NCBI RefSeq assembly: GCF_009720365.1
Contig: NZ_ML769314.1
Coordinates: 53,264 to 117,263, forward strand
DNA from: Catellatospora paridis
GTDB lineage: Bacteria; Actinomycetota; Actinomycetes; Mycobacteriales; Micromonosporaceae
Direction: 5' to 3'
Length of the DNA stretch: 64,000 nt
The notes under the pieces were generated by a model. The model was not told the origin of the DNA. It was given only the letters and a program-made list of their open reading frames with translations, and did no database searches. Shown here in pieces: positions 61,653 through 64,000 of the stretch. Each line of letters starts with the position of its first letter. The first letter of the stretch is position 1. The translations under genes were made by a program, and so were the position numbers.

Positions 61653-63320
61653 GTGACCCAGGGTGTGGAACCAGTGGACCTGTTGCGGCTCATCGGATCC
61701 GCGGCGCACGACTACGACAGCATGGACGGGCTGGAGCAGGTGCTGCTGCCCGCCGACGGCCTGCATCCGCTGGCCGCGCAGCTGGTCGCGCCGATCCTGG
61801 CGTTCGCCGCGGACCCCAAGACCCGCCTGCCCGACCAGCTGCTGATGCTGGTCCGCGAGCTGGCGGCGCACCCCGACGGGGAGCCGGTGCGCCAGCAGTT
61901 GCGCGCCTTCACCGTCACCCTGCGTAGCCTGTCCGATCTCGACGACCACAGCGTCGTCGAGGAGTCCACCGCCCTGCTCGGCTGGTGCGGCCCCGATCCA
62001 CAGCTGTCGGCGGTGCTGCTGGCCCGCGCCCGGGACTACGCCGACGACTATCGCCGGGTCACCCCGCTGGTGACCGCGGCGCAGCTCGACCCGGCCGCCG
62101 CGGCGGGCTGGCTGCCGGAGTTCCTCGATGCGTCGCGGTCGTCCACGGTCCGGGTCGCGGCGGTGCTGGCGATGCGCGAGTCCGGACTGGCGCCCACCGC
62201 GCAGGCCGCCGCGGCGCTGGCCGCGGGCTGGTCCGCCGATCCCGACGCGCTGCGCTGGACCACCCGCCGCGGCAGGCTGGCCGACCTGGTCGAGTACGCG
62301 GCGGGCGGCGACGCGGGGCGCGACGCCGAGCTGCTCACCGCGATCGCGCGCGACGGCCAGGCGCAGGCGCGCCGCGACGTCGCGCAGACCCTGGCCGACC
62401 GCGCCGCCGGGCAGCGCCTGCCGGTGGAGCTGCAGGCCCTGCTCTGCTCGTTCCTGGACGACCCGGAGGAGCGGGTGCGCCGCTGCGCGTACCGGGCCGT
62501 GGTCGCCGACGACGCGCTGACCCGCCGCCAGGCCGACTGGCTGGCTGACGCGGTGGCGCGCGGGGCCCGCATGCGCCGCTCGGCGCTGGACGCGCTGATC
62601 CGGGTCGGTGACCCGCGCTGGCGTGTGCACGCCGAGGATGCGCTGCGCCAGGGCTGGACGCCGCCGCGACTGCCCGGCGCGCTGGCCGAGCTCCCGCCGC
62701 CGGACGAGTCCCTGCGGGGGGCGGTGCTGGGCCGGGTGGTCGCGCTGGCGACCACGATCGACGTGAACCGCTCGCCCAAGGCCACCGCCAAGGAGCAGCG
62801 CGAACTCGTGGGACTGCTGCGGGTGCTGGGCGCCGCCGCCGACTCGGCGGTGGTCGGCACGCTGGCCCGGCACCTGGCCCAGATGACCTGGCCTGCCCGG
62901 CTGTGGGTGGCCGAGTTCCTGGCCGAGGCGGGCCGCGGCGACCCCGAGGTGCTCGACGCGATCGGCGCGATGGCCAACGGTGAGGTCATCTACCTGCGGC
63001 TGCTGTGGCTGGCCGGGGGCGACGACGCGCCGCTGCGGGCCGCGATCGCGGTGGCCCCGCGCCGGGACGTGCTGGCCGCGGTCGCCGCGGCCGAGGTGTT
63101 CGGCGACGCCGACCCCGACGTGGCGGCCCGCCTGCGCGAGATCCGGGACAGCGACGCCGACGTCAAGGACCGGTTCGCGGCCGCGGGCGCGCTGTGGGAG
63201 CTGACCGGCGACCCGGCGGAGGCCGTGGCGACGGTCCGGGAGGCGCTGGACGCGCCGTGGCTGCGCACCCGGCAGCGCGCTCGGGAGCTGGCCGACCAGC
63301 TCGGACTTGAGCACGCCTGA
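61653..63320 (+). CDS. HEAT-repeat-like helical protein
   Basis: A 555-residue soluble, leucine/alanine-rich protein of repeated helix pairs. Examples are RDVAQTLADRAAG, DDPEERVRRCAYRAVVADD, RRSALDALIRVGDPRWR and DPDVAARLREIRDS. This is the HEAT/armadillo style used for protein binding. No enzyme motif is visible. GTG 61653 has TACTAT at 61641-61646 (-12 to -7); an upstream ATG at 61617 would include the promoter box. It is divergent from the membrane-anchored helical protein. Confidence 0.7.
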   Translation: MTQGVEPVDLLRLIGSAAHDYDSMDGLEQVLLPADGLHPLAAQLVAPILAFAADPKTRLPDQLLMLVRELAAHPDGEPVRQQLRAFTVTLRSLSDLDDHSVVEESTALLGWCGPDPQLSAVLLARARDYADDYRRVTPLVTAAQLDPAAAAGWLPEFLDASRSSTVRVAAVLAMRESGLAPTAQAAAALAAGWSADPDALRWTTRRGRLADLVEYAAGGDAGRDAELLTAIARDGQAQARRDVAQTLADRAAGQRLPVELQALLCSFLDDPEERVRRCAYRAVVADDALTRRQADWLADAVARGARMRRSALDALIRVGDPRWRVHAEDALRQGWTPPRLPGALAELPPPDESLRGAVLGRVVALATTIDVNRSPKATAKEQRELVGLLRVLGAAADSAVVGTLARHLAQMTWPARLWVAEFLAEAGRGDPEVLDAIGAMANGEVIYLRLLWLAGGDDAPLRAAIAVAPRRDVLAAVAAAEVFGDADPDVAARLREIRDSDADVKDRFAAAGALWELTGDPAEAVATVREALDAPWLRTRQRARELADQLGLEHA

Positions 63321-63323
63321 CCG

Positions 63324-63335
63324 GGAAAGCGCTCC
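63324..63335 (+). promoter_or_regulatory. Second LacI-type operator-like site
   Basis: GGAAAGCGCTCC resembles the operator at 17.3 kb (shared GGAAAGCGCT) and the LacI-family core AGCGCT. It lies about 110 bases before the AMP-dependent ligase, in its upstream region. Confidence 0.35.
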
Positions 63336-63400
63336 ATAGCACAGTTCCGACCCGCTGGCGTCCACTGAGGAGACATATGCATCTCGATTGTCGACGAATG

Positions 63401-63428
63401 GTTGCGATCTCGTAACCAGCGCTATGGT
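63401..63428 (+). promoter_or_regulatory. Candidate promoter of the AMP-dependent ligase gene
   Basis: GTTGCG (63401-63406) and TATGGT (63423-63428) are separated by 16 bases. The preceding 60 bases are unusually A+T-rich for this genome. Confidence 0.35.
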
Positions 63429-63447
63429 GCCGGTTCGGAAGCGCGCC

Positions 63448-64000
63448 ATGTCAACGTCGCCAGTGCGCCCAGTGATCGGTCGAGCCACGGGAGTGTCCGC
63501 GATGGACCAGCGCGACCAGGAAAACTACGCGGCCCAGGCGCTCGCCGTCTTCGAGGGATACGGCACGGCCGAGGCGATCGTCTACGGGCCCCGCCGGCTG
63601 ACCTACGCCGACCTGGCCACCGGGATCCGGGACATGGCCGCGACGCTGTACGAGCACGGCGTGCGCTCCTCCTCGGCGGTCGGCATCCTGGCCGGCAACC
63701 CGCCCGAGTCGATCCAGGTGCAGTTCGCCCTGCACCTGCTCGGCAGCCGCTCGGTGTGGCTGGCCCCGAACGCGCCCCCGCAGCTGTGCGCCGACTACCT
63801 GGCCCTGGCCGACGTCGACGCGTTCGCGTACGACGCGCGCACCCACGCCGCACTCGGCGAGCAGCTCGCGTCGGGGGCGGGCGACCTGTCGGTGTTCTGC
63901 TTCGGCGCTGGCGTGGGCATCGACCTGGCCGCGCCGCGGCGGCCCGGCGCGCCGCAGCTCGGCCTGCCGCCGTCGGTGCGCGAACCGCAGTCGCTGTTCC
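63448..64000 (+). CDS. AMP-dependent synthetase/ligase, 5' part (runs off the window)
   Basis: The frame stays open to the window end, giving 184 N-terminal residues of an ANL-superfamily acyl/aryl-CoA or acyl-AMP ligase. Typical features are AEAIVYGPRRLTYADLA near residue 40 and GVRSSSAVGILAGNPPESI, the beginning of the AMP-binding domain. The P-loop and hinge are beyond the window. ATG 63448 has GGAAG 6 bases upstream; GTG 63493 and ATG 63502 are alternatives. Confidence 0.8.
   Translation, partial: MSTSPVRPVIGRATGVSAMDQRDQENYAAQALAVFEGYGTAEAIVYGPRRLTYADLATGIRDMAATLYEHGVRSSSAVGILAGNPPESIQVQFALHLLGSRSVWLAPNAPPQLCADYLALADVDAFAYDARTHAALGEQLASGAGDLSVFCFGAGVGIDLAAPRRPGAPQLGLPPSVREPQSLF

Overview
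The window is high-GC actinobacterial chromosome, most likely from the Micromonosporaceae. The evidence is the uniform codon bias, the gene order hemW / hrcA-dnaJ-rsmE / phoH-ybeY-corC / era-recO-uppS, a SigF-like sigma factor, a GPGG small membrane protein, F420-type oxidoreductases, and short palindromic elements with an AAGGAAGGGCACCTTC core. I see no rRNA, tRNA, CRISPR array, transposase or prophage. The family-level assignment is inference; the phylum is secure.

1-14 kb is mostly housekeeping: a PhyH-like dioxygenase, an anchored lysozyme-fold protein, an enoyl-CoA hydratase divergent from hemW, the CIRCE-controlled hrcA-dnaJ pair, rsmE, an SDR divergent from a HIT protein, a serine hydrolase, and the phoH-ybeY-corC-(cytidine deaminase-like) operon. 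About 10 kb of unrelated genes (14.2-24.0 kb) follows before the usual continuation era-recO-uppS. That stretch holds a three-gene sugar-catabolism operon with a divergent LacI regulator and a perfect operator, a secreted Pro/Asp-rich repeat protein, a secreted beta-propeller, a PIN/antitoxin-like pair, purC, and an XRE-ImmA fusion whose metalloprotease motif lacks the catalytic Glu.

26.6-38.5 kb carries transport and metal genes. A YkoEDC-type thiamin-precursor ECF transporter sits behind a TPP riboswitch, with a tiny ORF joining ykoD to ykoC by stop/start overlaps at both ends. A DUF318 permease pairs with a His-rich TIGR03943 partner. A znuA-znuC-znuB-arsR-zur operon lies behind a Zur-box-like site; its ArsR member has the SmtB-type alpha-5 zinc ligands. 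A VLCAD-like acyl-CoA dehydrogenase lies between the two metal loci.

38.8-51 kb includes glyS, a membrane EEP phosphatase/nuclease, the SigF-like sigma factor and GPGG protein, an Old Yellow Enzyme, a 72-residue protein with two DivIVA-like half motifs, an ArsR regulator divergent from an alpha/beta hydrolase, and a 781-residue protein that appears to be two class I isoprenyl-diphosphate-synthase domains in tandem. The last is the most unusual gene here. dusB and small actinobacterial genes follow.

52-64 kb has an FAD monooxygenase, an F420-type LLM oxidoreductase, a RecQ-phosphoribosyltransferase fusion, a DUF1876 protein, a quinone oxidoreductase, a CBM35-like surface protein, a lipoprotein propeller, a membrane-anchored alpha/alpha-barrel-like protein, a HEAT-repeat protein, and the 5' end of an AMP-dependent ligase running off the window.

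Two window-wide patterns stand out. About twenty genes have a TANNNT box 7-8 bases before the start codon, the signature of leaderless transcription; two divergent pairs share overlapping boxes. All convergent junctions with a gap contain an inverted repeat (weak in one case), several from recurrent palindrome families.
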